64,000 bases of DNA from Pseudoips prasinana (GCA_951640165.1 OX621241.1:18357001-18421000), one strand, 5' to 3'. Counted from the first letter of the stretch, positions 1-12,265 are shown. Numbers and translations are program-made. Notes: a model not told the origin generated them from the sequence alone.

Positions 1-55
<55 letters not shown>

Positions 56-88
56 GTGTGTGTGCGTGTGTGTGTATGTGTGTGTGTG
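1..88. repeat. (TG)n microsatellite
   Basis: An almost pure TG dinucleotide tract with a few TGCG and TATG interruptions. It begins at the window edge, so its full length is unknown. It lies about 90 bases beyond the 3' end of the minus-strand RT fragment, so it could have grown from that element's 3' tail or be unrelated. Confidence 0.97.
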
Positions 89-180
89 AATCCTTCTGTG
101 TGTTTTAATTATTAACATTATATTTGTTTGTTTGGTTGTATATAGGTAAGTATGAGTTTATATATAGGTAAGATTTTGTT

Positions 181-1107
181 TTAAGTAGGTCTAAGGAAAA
201 GCAATTCTGTTTCATCATAAGTAAGAGTTTTTAGCCACTCTGTTATCTCCCTTTTGCATTCATGCATGACTTTGGGATGAAACTTTAGCTTCGCATTTAT
301 TTTATTGTAGATATAGGATGTCTGAGCCAGATACTGACGACCTGCAAAAGATGTTTGTACCTTGTGTGATTTGGCTACTATATCGTTTCGTCTTTTATCT
401 TGGATATTTGGGTTGAATGGTATTGATTTGTGTAGGTATAGGATAGCCTGTAATATGTATAGCTTTCGGACTGTTAACAAACCACTGTCTTTATATAGTT
501 CGTTTGTTGGATGTCTGAATGGTTTAAAGTGCATTACCTTTATCAAAGAACGTTGAGCTCTTTCCAGTTCAAGGAATTTAGTTTTGGTAGCTCCTCCCCA
601 TACATTTATACAATACGTAATTACTGATTGAGCCAGAGCATAATAAATCCTGTTTATTAATTGTGAAGACATAACGTATCGCAAAGTTTTGAAGATAAAC
701 ATTAGTTTTCTTATACGGTTCATAGTTGCTTCAATATGAGGATGCCATGATAAACACTCGTCAACTATAACACCAAGATACCTAGTAGAGCTCATTCGTT
801 TAATACTTTGGCAGTTACAATTTGGGACAAATTGATTGTGTTGTGTGGCGCATTTGTGAATAAAGATGTTATAATTTGTATCTGGTTTTGTTCGTATGCT
901 GGGCGAAAAACATATGTAGTTTGTTTTTGATATGTTGAGGGTCAACAAGTTTTCTTTAAGCCAAAATGCTATTTCTGCTAGGCCATTCTCAGCAGAACGG
1001 CGGACCTCCTCCCAAGTGTCTCCTGAATAGACTACAGCCGTATCGTCTGCATAGGCGAAAATCTTTCCACCATTACTCTGAAGGTCACAAAGCCCATATA
1101 TGTATAG
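181..1107 (-). pseudogene. Non-LTR retrotransposon RT, C-terminal fragment
   Basis: One open frame of about 309 codons reads from roughly 1107 down to a TAA at 181-183. It opens with LYIYGLCDLQ, then the catalytic FAYADD box (YADD at 1042-1053), the ENLLTLNISKT segment and RYLGVIVDECLSWHPHI, followed by the thumb/connection region with the YALAQSVITYCINVWG motif. These are RT motifs 5-7 plus the C-terminal domain of a Jockey/CR1-type LINE; reverse transcriptase copies element RNA by target-primed synthesis. The fingers, the first catalytic aspartate and the endonuclease are missing, so the copy is 5'-truncated and dead. Its upstream edge meets a SINE near 1107-1113. The frame is open to the stop, which suggests a fairly young insertion. 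The exact clade is uncertain. Confidence 0.85.
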
Positions 1108-1256
1108 ATAAATTACACCTAGACTCAGGACAAACAGACATGTTCATGCACACAAATATCTGTCCTGGGTGGGAATCGAACCCACGACCTCCAGCGTCAA
1201 AAGCAAGCATTTGCCAACCACGCCAACAGGCCCGTCAAAGTCTAGTTGTCCACTAA
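1108..1256 (-). mobile_element. tRNA-derived SINE (family A), head part
   Basis: Read on the minus strand, this has a tRNA-like head: an A-box-like TGGCGTGGTTGG near 1225-1236 and a B box GGTTCGATTCC near 1171-1181. The body follows, with the CTGTTTGTCCTGAGTC core shared by copies near 27.3, 43.2 and 54.9 kb. The distal part of the consensus is missing. SINEs of this type are Pol III transcribed and mobilised by a partner LINE. Confidence 0.8.
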
Positions 1257-1600
1257 CCGGAATTTACATTTTTTGTAAGGTAACGTCAAAGAGTTGCTGT
1301 GTGGCTGACGACAAAGAATACTAGCACCGCATCTCATCCTGTGGAGGGCGTAGAAGTTGTCTCGAGAGAATATCTACCTGAGAATGGGCAGCAGCGTCTC
1401 TCTTAGTACTATGTCTATCGTACTGCCATTGCCAGCCCTTCTGCCAAGCGTGGCGATTATAGCATGTCCCTCCAAATGATGGACAGAGCTCCACTGTGGA
1501 GATCTTTTGGAGAGGCTTTTTGCAACAGTGGATATTATTTGAAGATGGATGTCAAAGATGAGACACTTGTCTCAGGTTTTTCCTACGCAGGCACTGCTTG
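1257..1600 (+). repeat. CAGCAGTGGAC-type interspersed repeat, copy 1
   Basis: Contains ATCTCATCCTGTGGAGG, CGTAGAAG, GAATATCTACC, GGGCAGCAG, CCAAGCGTGGCGATTATAG and GCAACAGTGGATATTATTTG in that order. The same order recurs at 34.13-34.37 kb, and reversed at 44.8 and 52.6 kb. It resembles the 3' part of a LINE or SINE common in moths. No coding potential is visible. Confidence 0.65.
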
Positions 1601-3477
1601 GACCCCTATTAACTATAGCGACAATGGAAGATTATAACCTATTATACTTTGAAACTAAAGTTAAGACTTACACCATTATGCGATAAAACAGCCACTGTCA
1701 ATTTCATTCAACAGATCACTGAACTTACGACGACGTGAGTGACGTCTACCTCAATAAATACATTAAAAAATATATTTCTACCCTATGGCACACTAATGGT
1801 TTTTGAAGTTAAAACTTCTTTAGTGGGCATTGTCCACTTTTTTGGGATGGATAAAAAAATTTAAACTCACATGACCGCAGCATTTTTTTCTAATTATGTT
1901 AGAGTTTTTACAGCCTAACCAAAAATAGTTCTATTTTTAAAATTTATTCCCACCATCCCCAATGACTGCCCCGCATGTTTTTTGTTTTAATATGAATCCT
2001 TTATAGGTAGGTACAGACCGTAGTTTCTACTTTATTCAGAGCCAGCCCCAGAAAATATAAGAATCACATAGGAATCATTTATGCCAAATATTTAAATATA
2101 AACAATACTTATGTTCACTATTAAAGTAATTTCCTGCATCCCTCGTTCGAAGATTTCAACCCCATACACTGTCTTTATTTCTCTTCTTTGACTGTTAATT
2201 CAATGCATGATGAATAGGAGATATAGCCTGTTGGAAATTATATAAATAGGTTCGAAGGAACCATACCAGTTGAATTTAATGATTTCGTCAATGCTTTATT
2301 CTATTTCCATTAGACAACAACGTGATTACAGACACCAAAATTATAATTCGCTTTTCTAGAATCTTTTAACGTGAAATGGTAATTATTTTATCTCCTAAAT
2401 AAATCTGGCTCAATTAAATTAGGACAAGTTTACTGAATTTATAAATTTTGACAATTAGACATAGACAAAAATAAATTAAAACTCAAACCAAGAAAAGGAG
2501 GTTTAGCGGGTTCAAAACCGGATCAATTATAAATCGGTATAATTGTGGTATAGACACATTAGTCATGTCAGTGGATCCACTTGCAGTACGATATTCACCT
2601 ATTCTGCATACGTAATAACGACGGTGTCAAGGTCTATGGTATCCACCGATGTAGCTTCGACTCTGCAATTTGGTATATTGCCAAAATAATGAGCGTCATA
2701 TTTTCTAACTTGTTTATGAATGTTTGCTATGGCTGCATAACATTAATGACTAATGCGTATCATTTCACGAGTGTGGAATGATTTCTATTATTAAATACGT
2801 AATCAACATGCTGATATGAGTTCATTGGTGGAAATAACTAATTAAATAATATAAATAGATCACGGCGTAGATATGCGATTACGTGAAATGTGATAAAAAG
2901 GTAAAGATTTACGAAATGAATGCTGCCAAACTGTTGAAATCACGAATGTTGCTCTGAAACGGTAGGTCGGCTTCAAGTATAAGGGGTAAAATAACTACCC
3001 ACAGTCCAAATTGGTTGCCAGAATCGCTATTAGGTCTCGTAAATTTAAGATAAATACAAAGAAGTGTAGAAAATTCGAATTTATTTTTAAAAGCTTGTAT
3101 GCAGTGCCAAATTTGCAATCGAAGATTTTACGAATGAGTTTTAATTTTCTCATCGATTTTGTTTAAGTATAACATGATTCATTTACCTATTTGGAGTGAC
3201 TAATTTGGAGAATGGACACTAAAGCCACGTACACAGACATATATAGATACTATTAGCGGAAAACATGTGTTTACATGTAGGTATATTGCTTCTGAATAAC
3301 AGTTCGATTACGATAGAATTTAACGGATGAGGGAAGGACGAATAAATATTGGGTACAGAGACTAAATTAGTTTTAGAATGTTTTGAGCGGTAGGTGCTTT
3401 TTAGAAAGAGGTTGTCTGCATTAAGGGATTCCCTGTGAAACAGTTACAAGAGACTTTAAATATATACTATAATAATA
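1601..3477. other. Unassigned AT-rich DNA
   Basis: I find no convincing gene or repeat. Open frames at 2581-2781 (+) and 2909-3118 (-) are short and match nothing I recognise. Confidence 0.5.
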
Positions 3478-3690
3478 TCTCGGGACAATGTCACACAGAT
3501 CATCCTAGCCCCAAACTAAGCAAAGCATGTACTATGGGTACTAGGCGACGATATACATACTTATCATGACTCAGAAACAAATATTTGTGCTCATCACACA
3601 AATATTTGCACTTACCGGGATTGGAACCCAGGACCACCAGCTTCGTAGGCATGAGCACTAACAACTAGGCTACGGTGACGGTCTAATATA
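3478..3690 (-). mobile_element. tRNA-derived SINE (family A), near full length
   Basis: The reverse complement reads from a tRNA-like head (A box TAGCCTAGTTGTTAG, B box GGTTCCAATCC at about 3620-3632) through the ATTTGTGTGATGAG body to the tail CCCATAGTACATGCTTTGC ... GACATTGTCCCGAGATATT. The tail is nearly the same as the piece at 12601-12690, so the two define one subfamily. Confidence 0.8.
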
Positions 3691-4000
3691 CTTCACGGAC
3701 TCAAAACGCTCTTAAACTTAATAACTATATTAAACCTACATAAATACAAAATATACGAAATCTAAACAACGTCAAAGAATTCCTCGTTGTCGGGGAACGT
3801 ACGCAGAAAGCTGACATATTGCCACATTAAACATAATATGGCATATTATTACTTTGGAGAATTATTTGTTTCTTATTGTCAGCACTATCGATTAGGGAAA
3901 TAACATTAAATGAGATTTTAGCTGAAATAAACAGATTCAATTCCTAAATGGACTGCATTCTTTTATGCATATATTTTTATGCATCCTTTTATTTAAAATT

Positions 4001-4175
4001 AACTGTGCCCTGCGGTTTTCCCCGCACTAAACTTTATAAATTATAGCCTATGTGTTAATCAAGGGTATCAGCCAATTCAATAACAAATTTTATTAAAATC
4101 GCTCCAGCCGTTTAGACGTGAAGAAGTAACAAACATACACACTGACAAACTTTCGCCGTTATAATATTAGTGTGA
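4001..4175 (-). mobile_element. Non-autonomous Helitron (TCACACTAATATTATA type)
   Basis: On the minus strand it starts TCACACTAATATTATAA, has the GCGAAAGTTTGT and CGGCTGGAGCGATTTTAATA segments, and ends in the CGGGGAAAACCGC region next to GGGCACAG. The final CTAG has decayed. The same design is intact at 46446-47002 and 57973-58626. It has no coding content; transposition would need Rep/helicase in trans. Confidence 0.75.
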
Positions 4176-7100
4176 TTAGTGTGAATCTTGCCCAATAGTT
4201 GGCCACAATGACCATAATTACTTAACTTGTGATTTCACGTTTTAGGTTACCTAAACTTGTAATTTAGACACGGGTAGTGGTGACAGTAGGACTCCTAAAA
4301 AAAAATTATAATTTTGTGTCGCACTTATAATCTATTATGAAATAATCTAGCATATTTTAGTAACTATTCTGGACGTGATTCGTAACTTTTATTTGGGGAT
4401 GGACACCCGGATGTTTGGCAATGACGAAACAATACAGAATCGAGTCGTTCAAAAATGGGGTTGATGTGGCATTCATTCGACTACACACAAACACCAGAAC
4501 ACAATGAATAATTTCGGTACAAGAACATTTTCACGTAGTTGTTCTCTTGGGGTTCTGTACTAAAATATTAATAAAATAAGAAAGAAGTTTCTAATATAAT
4601 CTAATTTGTTAATTGTTTCTAATATTGGTATCGTTTTTGCTAGTAGATTAGAATTGTAGTCATTTTTCAGTATGGCTAAAGTTATCAAGTAAAAAATAGC
4701 CATTAACGGTTGACACAAACCTGAATACCTATAACCTGGATGTTTTTAATGACACCTATTAATTATTGAATACTTATTAAATCAGTATTTTTAACTTAGA
4801 TTTCATTTATTATTTTAACCATTTTTAAACATGTTAAACTATAAATAAATTTTCAGACATCTTTAAAGTATTCATGTTGCGAATTACACAATTATTAACA
4901 TCGCCTTCTAATATTCCGTATATTCACATCTCATTCGCTATCACTTAGATCCTGAAAAATAAAAGAGTGTAACTGTAAAGTTTTAAGTTCTGTATTCCTA
5001 TTCCTTCTGGTAACTGAACAAACTCATGATGGTAACTTTTAGGCAACATAGGATAAGACTATTTTTGTAGGATGTTGGCTGCAACAAAGATAGTTATAAT
5101 GAAGAATTATTCCTGAAATTGGAAAATACAGACACCTTTTTTATAAGTAGGTATGCGTTGAGGACATATTTACGTATAAAAAACTATATGTATTTTCCAA
5201 TTTTCTCCTCGAAAACTCTGTTATTTGTGGTTTAATTCCTAGACATTTGTTTTAGCCAGTTTTAAAGAGTGTTATTATCGATTTATATTTCACAGAATAT
5301 TGATCTAGTCTTATAAAACGTATACAAATGTTTTCATAATATTTCATGACTATGGTAAAATGGCTGCTCGCTCTTAATGTTAACACAGTATATCTTGACT
5401 TATAATAAAATAACCTCCAGTTTTAACTCAATGCCCTGTTTACCAAATTACACAGACCAGGTACCTATTGAGAAACCTTGTAAATAAAGTTTCAGTTCAG
5501 CTTTGTTTGTACAAATGCTCGTTTTTAAGGACACCTTTCATTATTTACAAGGATTTTTAAGAGAAAAAACAATGAATGTCCATAGGCAAAGGTCGCGTCA
5601 GTATATTGAGTACGTTCGCTTATACTCACCTTGATCTGCGTCAAAATTTAGGTAAGTAAGTACTTACGTTTATTTTCTCATACGTAGCTAATATTATGTG
5701 TTGTTAGTTAAATATTGCTTCGAATAATAGTGTTCTTGGCCGACTTTTGGCTACTGTGGCCAATTACTGCGGACACAAGGCAAATATACTCACTTGCACA
5801 GTATGGATGCAAATACAGGCGCACTCGCTATTCCTTCGCTTTTCTAATATTATGGAGTGATAACACACCTACAGCTATATAGCTGTTTTAACGAAATTCT
5901 GACACTCTATGAGCTACTAGTAGAAGCCGAGTAAGGAGTACTCCAGGCTGCTACTAAGAGATAGAGCGAGAAAATTATAAATATGCTCCTTCTCCTTCTA
6001 CCAACGAGTCTGAAAACATATAAACATTATGGTTATACGTTGTATGGGAGGGATTGTGTTTGCATATTTCATAAACAAATTCCGTCACATTGCTCCATTG
6101 AACTCCTTAAATATACTACTCATGATGTTACATCATAAAATTTGAGTCACAATTGCTGTTACAGTAGGTACCTAGACTATTAAGTAATTAAAATAACAAG
6201 TATAACATTTTGACATGGGTCCGACGACGCGGACAGCGCTTCGCTGATGAGCCGCACAAATGCAGGAGCATTGGGGCCAAGGTTCCTATGAATTATGTAG
6301 TATATGGTATTATTCGGCGGGATGTATGTCAGTGCTCCGATTTCGCGGTCATATCGTTAATAATAGCAGCTGAAGGTTTCATTCGACAAGAGGAGGTCAC
6401 TTCTTCACGACTGTTTCCGGATTATTCATTGTAATTTTAATTTAGACTACAACGTCAGTATTATAAGAAGTTTGTGTGCGTTACTAATATTTCAAGATAT
6501 TTGTGGACCACTTCCTCTTAACCGACCAAATTGCTATTTTCTAGTCGTAAGTCTCATAATCTTTAGATATAATAAAATGCGCTTAATTAATTGCAGTCTC
6601 TTGAGAAAGTTAATTGGCGAATTGGCATGAATTTGTAACATTCATGTCCTAAATGGTATAAGGTAAGGTAACATTTGATGGAGCGTAATCTACCCATGTT
6701 CCTTAATTTATCATCATCAGCTGCTCATAATTTTTGTATGGGAATTTAATCCAATTTTTGCGTTTTGCATGACGTTTTTCGCTTCAATGTCTAAAATAAA
6801 GTATGTATAGCCCACTATTTATCTTACACCTTGTATATCGTATATCCATACAAAACAATATCCAAATAGTTCGCTGTACAGTCAAAACCAATGAAATAAA
6901 AGGTGCTACAGGAACATGGATATTATTATTACCTGGACGGGCGGGTTCAATTCTTTTTGCCCATACAAGTTTTCCTAAACGTGAGTTCTAATTAGATTTT
7001 TAGCTACAAACCAATACAGTAAATTTTATTGAAATTTATACAACCGTTTTTTTATTATACATAGATCTCGTACAAATGGACCTGTCTTAAAAAAAAAAGG

Positions 7101-7470
7101 AATTATCATTTCCATGGTTGTAATGTTTGATCATGTTTGTATAAATGTGGATGATTTTTTTGGAATTTATTTTATTTAAAGATTAAGGTACTGTTTAAGG
7201 ATAAAAGCACTGAAAAATAGAAAAAATAAAACCAATGAAGAAACAGCAACATGGGTTATACTCGTATATATACCTAGTTCTACCAGTGTAGTGACACATT
7301 TAACTACTTAACGATTATTAACTTTATTCATGTGTTGACAGTTAACATTGACACACATCACAACAGTACTGTCGAGGAGGGGTAATGTTTTTTTATAATA
7401 TCCAAAGTGAAGTTTTCGGAATGTTAACAAAGAACAGTAATTTGTAGAACAGTGGCAAACTAGGACATAA
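4176..7470. other. Unassigned AT-rich DNA
   Basis: No recognisable gene or dispersed repeat. The frames at 6210-6434 and 6803-6991 lack any family signature or codon bias. Confidence 0.5.
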
Positions 7471-7740
7471 TATTTATATGAAAGGCGGCGAGCGCGCCGA
7501 ACAGTGTCGGCAGTCGGTTCACAAATGAGGTCAGTGGAACACGAAGCATTACACTTGACCTCTTTCTGTCGAGTCCTTACCTCCGCCAGACCTTCGCACT
7601 TTTTACAACGCTTTTACGAGCTAGGTCGGGCCAATTAAGTTTCGTCGAATGGTCGCGTTCAACAATGACGCCCCCGTTCCAACAGCAGATGCAACGCGCG
7701 GCTGCCGCGGCGCGCGGCCCTACTCGGATCGCACACACTT
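7471..7740 (+). promoter_or_regulatory. GC-rich block with TATA/Inr-like spacing
   Basis: TATTTATA at 7471-7478 is followed 30 bases from its start by ACAGTG at 7501, close to TATA-to-initiator spacing. A strongly GC-rich stretch then runs to 7740, with runs such as GCGCGGCTGCCGCGGCGCGC, in otherwise AT-rich DNA. It could be a promoter with an untranslated exon, an enhancer or a decayed element. No long coding frame supports a protein. This is a weak call from composition and spacing only. Confidence 0.22.
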
Positions 7741-8184
7741 GACATACATTTGCGTTTCAATGACTATTGATATTTGTTTTTTTGTTGACCATGATATGCA
7801 TAGCTTTTAATCCATTATTGTGTACGTAATATACATATAACGAAATAGGCACGTCTTTTCATTATTTATAATACCACTGATATGGTAGCAATAATTATGT
7901 AGTGTTCTTATTATTACTAGTTCAGTGAAGTGCGTTCATTTACCAGATTCTAAGTGAACTTTAAATGCGTAAAAACGAGCACAACATTATATTTAAAAAC
8001 AAAACAACAATGTGTGTGTTCTACGTAAATAAATATAGGTAGTGTGTAACTGTAATTCCATTAATAAAGAAGAAAGATCTCAATTAAATTACGTATAGGC
8101 TGTATATAATAAATATATAGATATATCTATAAGTATTTACGTACAATAGGTTGTGTTTGTAATCCTCCGTGTAGCTATGGATGC

Positions 8185-8218
8185 TATTCTATCAAAGGTA
8201 CTATATTTTGATAGAATA
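8185..8218. repeat. 12-bp perfect inverted duplication
   Basis: Arms TATTCTATCAAA (8185-8196) and its exact complement (8207-8218), with a 10-base loop. Outside the arms the match resumes as GGAT/ATCC after a 2-base gap. Confidence 0.85.
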
Positions 8219-8625
8219 TCCAGTCAAAGTAGATGTTAGAAAATAGTCACTATGAATACAACAACATTATATGAAAACTAGGTAGATATATATTTTGTCG
8301 TGCATACATATTTGGGGTTTTGAATGGCGTATTCGTTCATAATTCTAATTGTGTAAAACGTATGATTAGAATACGTGAAGAATTGGAAGTGTTTAACTTT
8401 TTAGTACGTCCATAAATACATTGTAGACCATAACATAATATGTTTAAGTAATTTGGTAAATCCAAGCAGGAGTTTTCTCTTATTAGCGTGGGGTGAGAAA
8501 TTAACCACAACCATTTTAATGACCCTATTTCTACATTATATAGCTCTTCAGAAAAACTCAAGTGAAGTTCTGGTGTTTTTTCTCTCAGTACTAAATAAGG
8601 TGATATGATAACTGAAAGCTGAAAG

Positions 8626-8660
8626 AATTTTTCTTGTAGGTACTAGCTACAAGAAAAATT
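8626..8660. repeat. 14-bp perfect hairpin
   Basis: Arms AATTTTTCTTGTAG (8626-8639) and CTACAAGAAAAATT (8647-8660), with a 7-base loop and no mismatch. Confidence 0.9.
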
Positions 8661-8850
8661 ATTATCAAAAATGATTACCTTATTTATTTTATTTATTTAA
8701 TCAGAATACACAAATATTATTCTATATTATCTTAATATTACAGTGTCATATAAACCATTATTTGTTTTTCCCTACAGTGGAATATACGATCGTATTAAAA
8801 TTATAAATACTTAAAAAACAATGGACTTTCACAAAATCCTCAAGGCAAGG

Positions 8851-8904
8851 TTTTTTTGTAAGACCCTTTTTTTTACTTTATAAAAAAAGGGTCTTACAAA
8901 AAAA
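8851..8904. repeat. 23-bp perfect hairpin plus a third partial copy
   Basis: Arms 8851-8873 and 8882-8904 are exact complements around GTAAGACCC, with an 8-base loop. A further direct copy, AAAAAGGGTCTTG, follows at about 8901-8913, so the motif occurs three times. The minus-strand open frame over this segment is incidental. Confidence 0.9.
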
Positions 8905-8913
8905 AGGGTCTTG

Positions 8914-9775
8914 TAGTTGGAAGGCAAAATGTCTTCATCCCGTTCCTGGGTTATTTCCAATAAGTAAAATAAATAACCTAAACCTAACGAATAAATGTTG
9001 ACATATTTTAAACATTTATTACAAAGAAGGGAATGTGGCACTAGCCGCTAATATGACTTAAGAAATACCTAATTACCTACTACGTTAGCGAAGAAAAAAT
9101 ATTAATTTCTAAACTATTCAACTCCATTTTTTTATCCCAATAGATAGCTTTTGTATTTTTTAAATGAAAACTCGCGCACTTTGGAGATGAATCCCTGTGT
9201 GGCACAAAAAAATTACAAACATATCATATATAACAAAGCTCAATATTTGTTTACCACTCGAAGTCATGAATCAAACCTAATGAACTGTGGAGTCGTTTGT
9301 AGTTGCCCTTGCGCCCTCAGATTTAAACTCGTTTTGGCATCTTTAATGTTCTTAATGTAGTGTAAGGATTTTCAAAACGAAAAAGTCCCTGAATTTATAC
9401 AGCAAGGGATTTAGATCAAAATAGAACATACATATTTAAACTAAAATATGCAATGATATAATTGAAAATTGTTTCATATGGAAACTTTTAACAATAAATA
9501 CCTATATTCACTCTTTTAATCTCCTGAGACTTGCTAAAATCTGACCTATTTTCCTGACTAGAATACAAAGAGAACCTTTGTATTTTTTTAGGTTCAAGCA
9601 TTATGTTCCTACTCATTTGTTTTGTTTACATGTCAATGCTGGTAATGTAAGTCTACAATAAAAATATTATGATTAAGGTATCACATATATGAATATATTA
9701 ATAATTTAACGAACATATTTAGACAATTTAGTGAATAATTTAGAAGTCGTTACAATTGCAAAAGAGTTGATCGAT
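8914..9775. other. Unassigned AT-rich DNA
   Basis: No gene or repeat recognised. The 69-codon frame at 9151-9360 has no family signature. Confidence 0.5.
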
Positions 9776-9965
9776 AAGCCACCGTTTAAGATAAGACTAC
9801 AAAGACTCCTAGGACGACGGTGACGGTGACCGTGCTTACGGGAGACATGAGTCGGGGTTTATTAGGCTGCCGCAACCACCAAGGGATTTTGATGGCGCCT
9901 GGCTTAGTCGAAAAACCATTTAGATGCGTGCTGTATCCAATGCCTGATGGTAGGCAATTGGAATC
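9776..9965 (-). repeat. Repeat-like segment, unclassified
   Basis: A moderately GC-rich stretch with GGTGACGGTGACCGTG and TTGGTGGTTGCGGCAGCC (minus strand). It sits directly 3' of the minus-strand RT remnants and may be that element's 3' region, but no motif settles this. Confidence 0.3.
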
Positions 9966-9984
9966 AACGTGAATTTTTTTATTG

Positions 9985-10385
9985 CGAACTCCCTGAAGTG
10001 TAACTTTAGGTCATTCATAGATCACTCCCAAATATTTCCTCTCTACGGAATAGGCACACCAAACATTTGGGCTTGTTCCATTGATCAAGGCGAAATTCGC
10101 CCGCAAAATGAGCAGGGCGGCACTTTTAGTGGTATTCGCTCGCAATTCTCACACGAGAGTCAGATGGGCTTTCTTTAGGATAGGGATATCCCAAGTGTAC
10201 AGCGAGAACAGAAGCAGGGAAAGAATCGAGCCTTGCAGAAATCCTGCTATCGAATCACAGCAAGGTCTTTATACCTACGACCCAATAGGTAGAATGAAGT
10301 GCATAAAGTGAGTTTCATTCAAATTTAACGGTAGGCCATTTATGAGGAACCATGTAGCGAGCTGGGAAGTCGTTAAGTTTTGTTT
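9985..10385 (-). pseudogene. Degenerate, scrambled non-LTR RT remnants
   Basis: The minus strand gives GFLQGSILSLLLFSLY followed by TWDIP at about 10185-10250 (RT motif 4/5, usually G-PQGS-LSP-LF) and RKYLGVIYE near 10030-10060 (motif 7). A third piece, FLINGLPLNLNETHFMHF (about 10295-10350), belongs between the YADD box and the KYLGV motif but lies upstream of the PQGS-like motif. No YADD box is visible and stops interrupt every frame. This is an old Jockey-like relic with its order disturbed by rearrangement or by two overlapping fragments. Confidence 0.6.
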
Positions 10386-10483
10386 TGTTCAAGGTAGTCT
10401 ACCGTTGTAGCCGTTATATACATGTGGTACATAAATCATGTATACATTATTTTTTCTGCATATATTGCTTACTGGGTGCTAGG

Positions 10484-10662
10484 GATTTTAATCCCTCTAT
10501 CGCGGGTTACTTTACAAACCTATAATTGACGGACACAAAGTACATCCAGACTCAGAACAACTATTTATGGGCCACACAAATAGTCGTCCAGCGCGGGACT
10601 CGAACCCGGGACACAAAGCGGCGAGGCGACTATCTTAACCGCTACGCCACACGTGTGGATGA
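10484..10662 (-). mobile_element. tRNA-derived SINE (family B)
   Basis: The minus strand begins CACGTGTGGCGTAGCGGTTA (A box GTGGCGTAGCGG), then CGCCTCGCCGC and the B box GGTTCGAGTCCC near 10597-10608. The body has ATTTGTGTGGCCCATAAATA, CTGAGTCTGGATGTACTTTG and TTTGTAAAGTAACCCGCG. At least six relatives lie in this window, most on the same strand. The tRNA part is SINE-embedded, not a working tRNA gene. Confidence 0.85.
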
Positions 10663-11154
10663 CCATTCCCACTAAAATGTCGTTTAGCTATCTATACCCA
10701 GGGCTACTAAAGCCAAGGCTTTTCAGAATGAAAATTGTATTGCTTATTCTTAAGCTTTAGTTAATCAGTTAGGAAGAGGTTTGCTTTAATATTAGGTAAT
10801 ATTTTGGGAAGTACTATATACATGTTATAGGACTTCCCCGTCATCTCGATTGTCATTCGTATAGGCGGCTATATGCCTAGAGTAATTCATTACTCATCAC
10901 GACAAATTTTATAGCTATAGCCTTGTTGGGTAATAAAACTGCAACTATATAACGAAGTCGCATTGTAGACGTAGACTTGGACAGATATTGTGTTTCTTTT
11001 TTGTATGAAACATCTATTGGTGCGCCACATGGGTAAGGTCATCCCATGTTCTGTGAAGCTCTACCAAAAACTTTTAGCACACTTTCTGAAGTAATAGAGA
11101 GTGTTAACGTAGACGTTTGGGATCGGCTTAAAATATACTGTAATGTATGTACGT
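10663..11154. other. Unassigned DNA
   Basis: No gene or named repeat recognised between the family B SINE and the CR1/Jockey-like tail. Confidence 0.5.
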
Positions 11155-11440
11155 AAACATTTTACATTTATGTGGAATCGTCATATTTTTTTTACCCTAC
11201 CTTGCAGTGCATGATGTGGCAGCTACTGAGAAACACTGCCAGAAAACTCAGTAGGAATCCTTTTTTAAAATAAAATATACTTAAGATTGATTACAATCAT
11301 GTGCGTTGACTCAGAACAACTCAATCCCAAGCACTTTTATCACTGAAATAATAAATAAATTAGTAATATGTTCTGCTACACAATTTGGCTTTATTTCTTT
11401 AATACCATTGGGAAGTTTTTTATAGAATCTTATACATTTT
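11155..11440 (-). pseudogene. CR1/Jockey-like LINE tail, 5'-truncated
   Basis: Read on the minus strand, the segment matches the last about 50 codons and the 3' UTR of the element at 18.3-20.1 kb. Shared strings include GTATAAGATTCTATAA, AGCCAAATTGTGTAGCAG, AGTGATAAAAGTGCTTGGGA, the TGAG stop context and CTCAGTAGCTGCCACATCAT. It lacks about 33 bases inside the coding tail relative to that copy. The two therefore belong to one family inserted in opposite orientations. It has no capacity of its own. Confidence 0.85.
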
Positions 11441-12212
11441 AGCTTATATTGTGTTTGATCCACTATGATTATGTGATATTAGCGATAGGGAAGACGAAAA
11501 AATTTTAACAATTAAAGAATATTCAGAACTTATAATATGCCATTAAGTTTAAATACTTACCTACATTAAAAAATACTTAAAAACATACTTAACTACTCTA
11601 AGAACTCTACAAATTTGTCTAAAATAATTACGTGTTACTAAATTACCTTCTAAGTTTCATGTACCTATAACTAATAATACTAACACTAAGTTACGCCGTT
11701 TTGTATCTCGTTTCACGCAATAGATTATTTTATGTTATTTAGTTTATCTGTATTTCTCAATGTAAGTGAATGTAGTCTGTTTTTGAAAAATAAATATCTT
11801 TAACCGTTTTAATAATTATGTATGTGGTTTATCAGGTCATAGACATATTTTTGTTTATACTTTATGTTACTTTTATAAAGGAATTAACATCAAAAACTTT
11901 AATTAAAAACAGAAATTTTATGTTACAAGGTTTCTAGAATATAATTAAGTCTCAACGTTTTCGGATTAGTGACTTCAGAAAATTTTATATTTTTGATTTT
12001 GGTACACATGTAACACTAACTTCATGAATTCTAAGAGTAAAACAGTTAGTGGCGCGACCGTCCCTTTTCAAAATCTATCGCGCGCGGTTTTGTGTCGAGG
12101 GAGCTCGAAACTTTTTGTTTTTCTTTTCCATGTAATTTCTACTTACCTATTAAGTATCGAGTTTGAACAAATATTTCTAAACTACTATTTAGTTTAAATG
12201 CTTAGAAAGTTT
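11441..12212. other. Unassigned AT-rich DNA
   Basis: No gene recognised. A short GC-richer patch near 12050-12110 (GCGCGACCG, CGCGCGG) has no coding signal. Confidence 0.45.
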
Positions 12213-12265
12213 AAAAACTTAATTTTACGTTAATGCTACAGGCATTAACGTAAAATTAAGTTTTT
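12213..12265. repeat. 24-bp perfect hairpin
   Basis: Arms 12213-12236 and 12242-12265 are exact complements (core TTTTACGTTAATGC / GCATTAACGTAAAA) around a 5-base TACAG loop. Confidence 0.93.
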
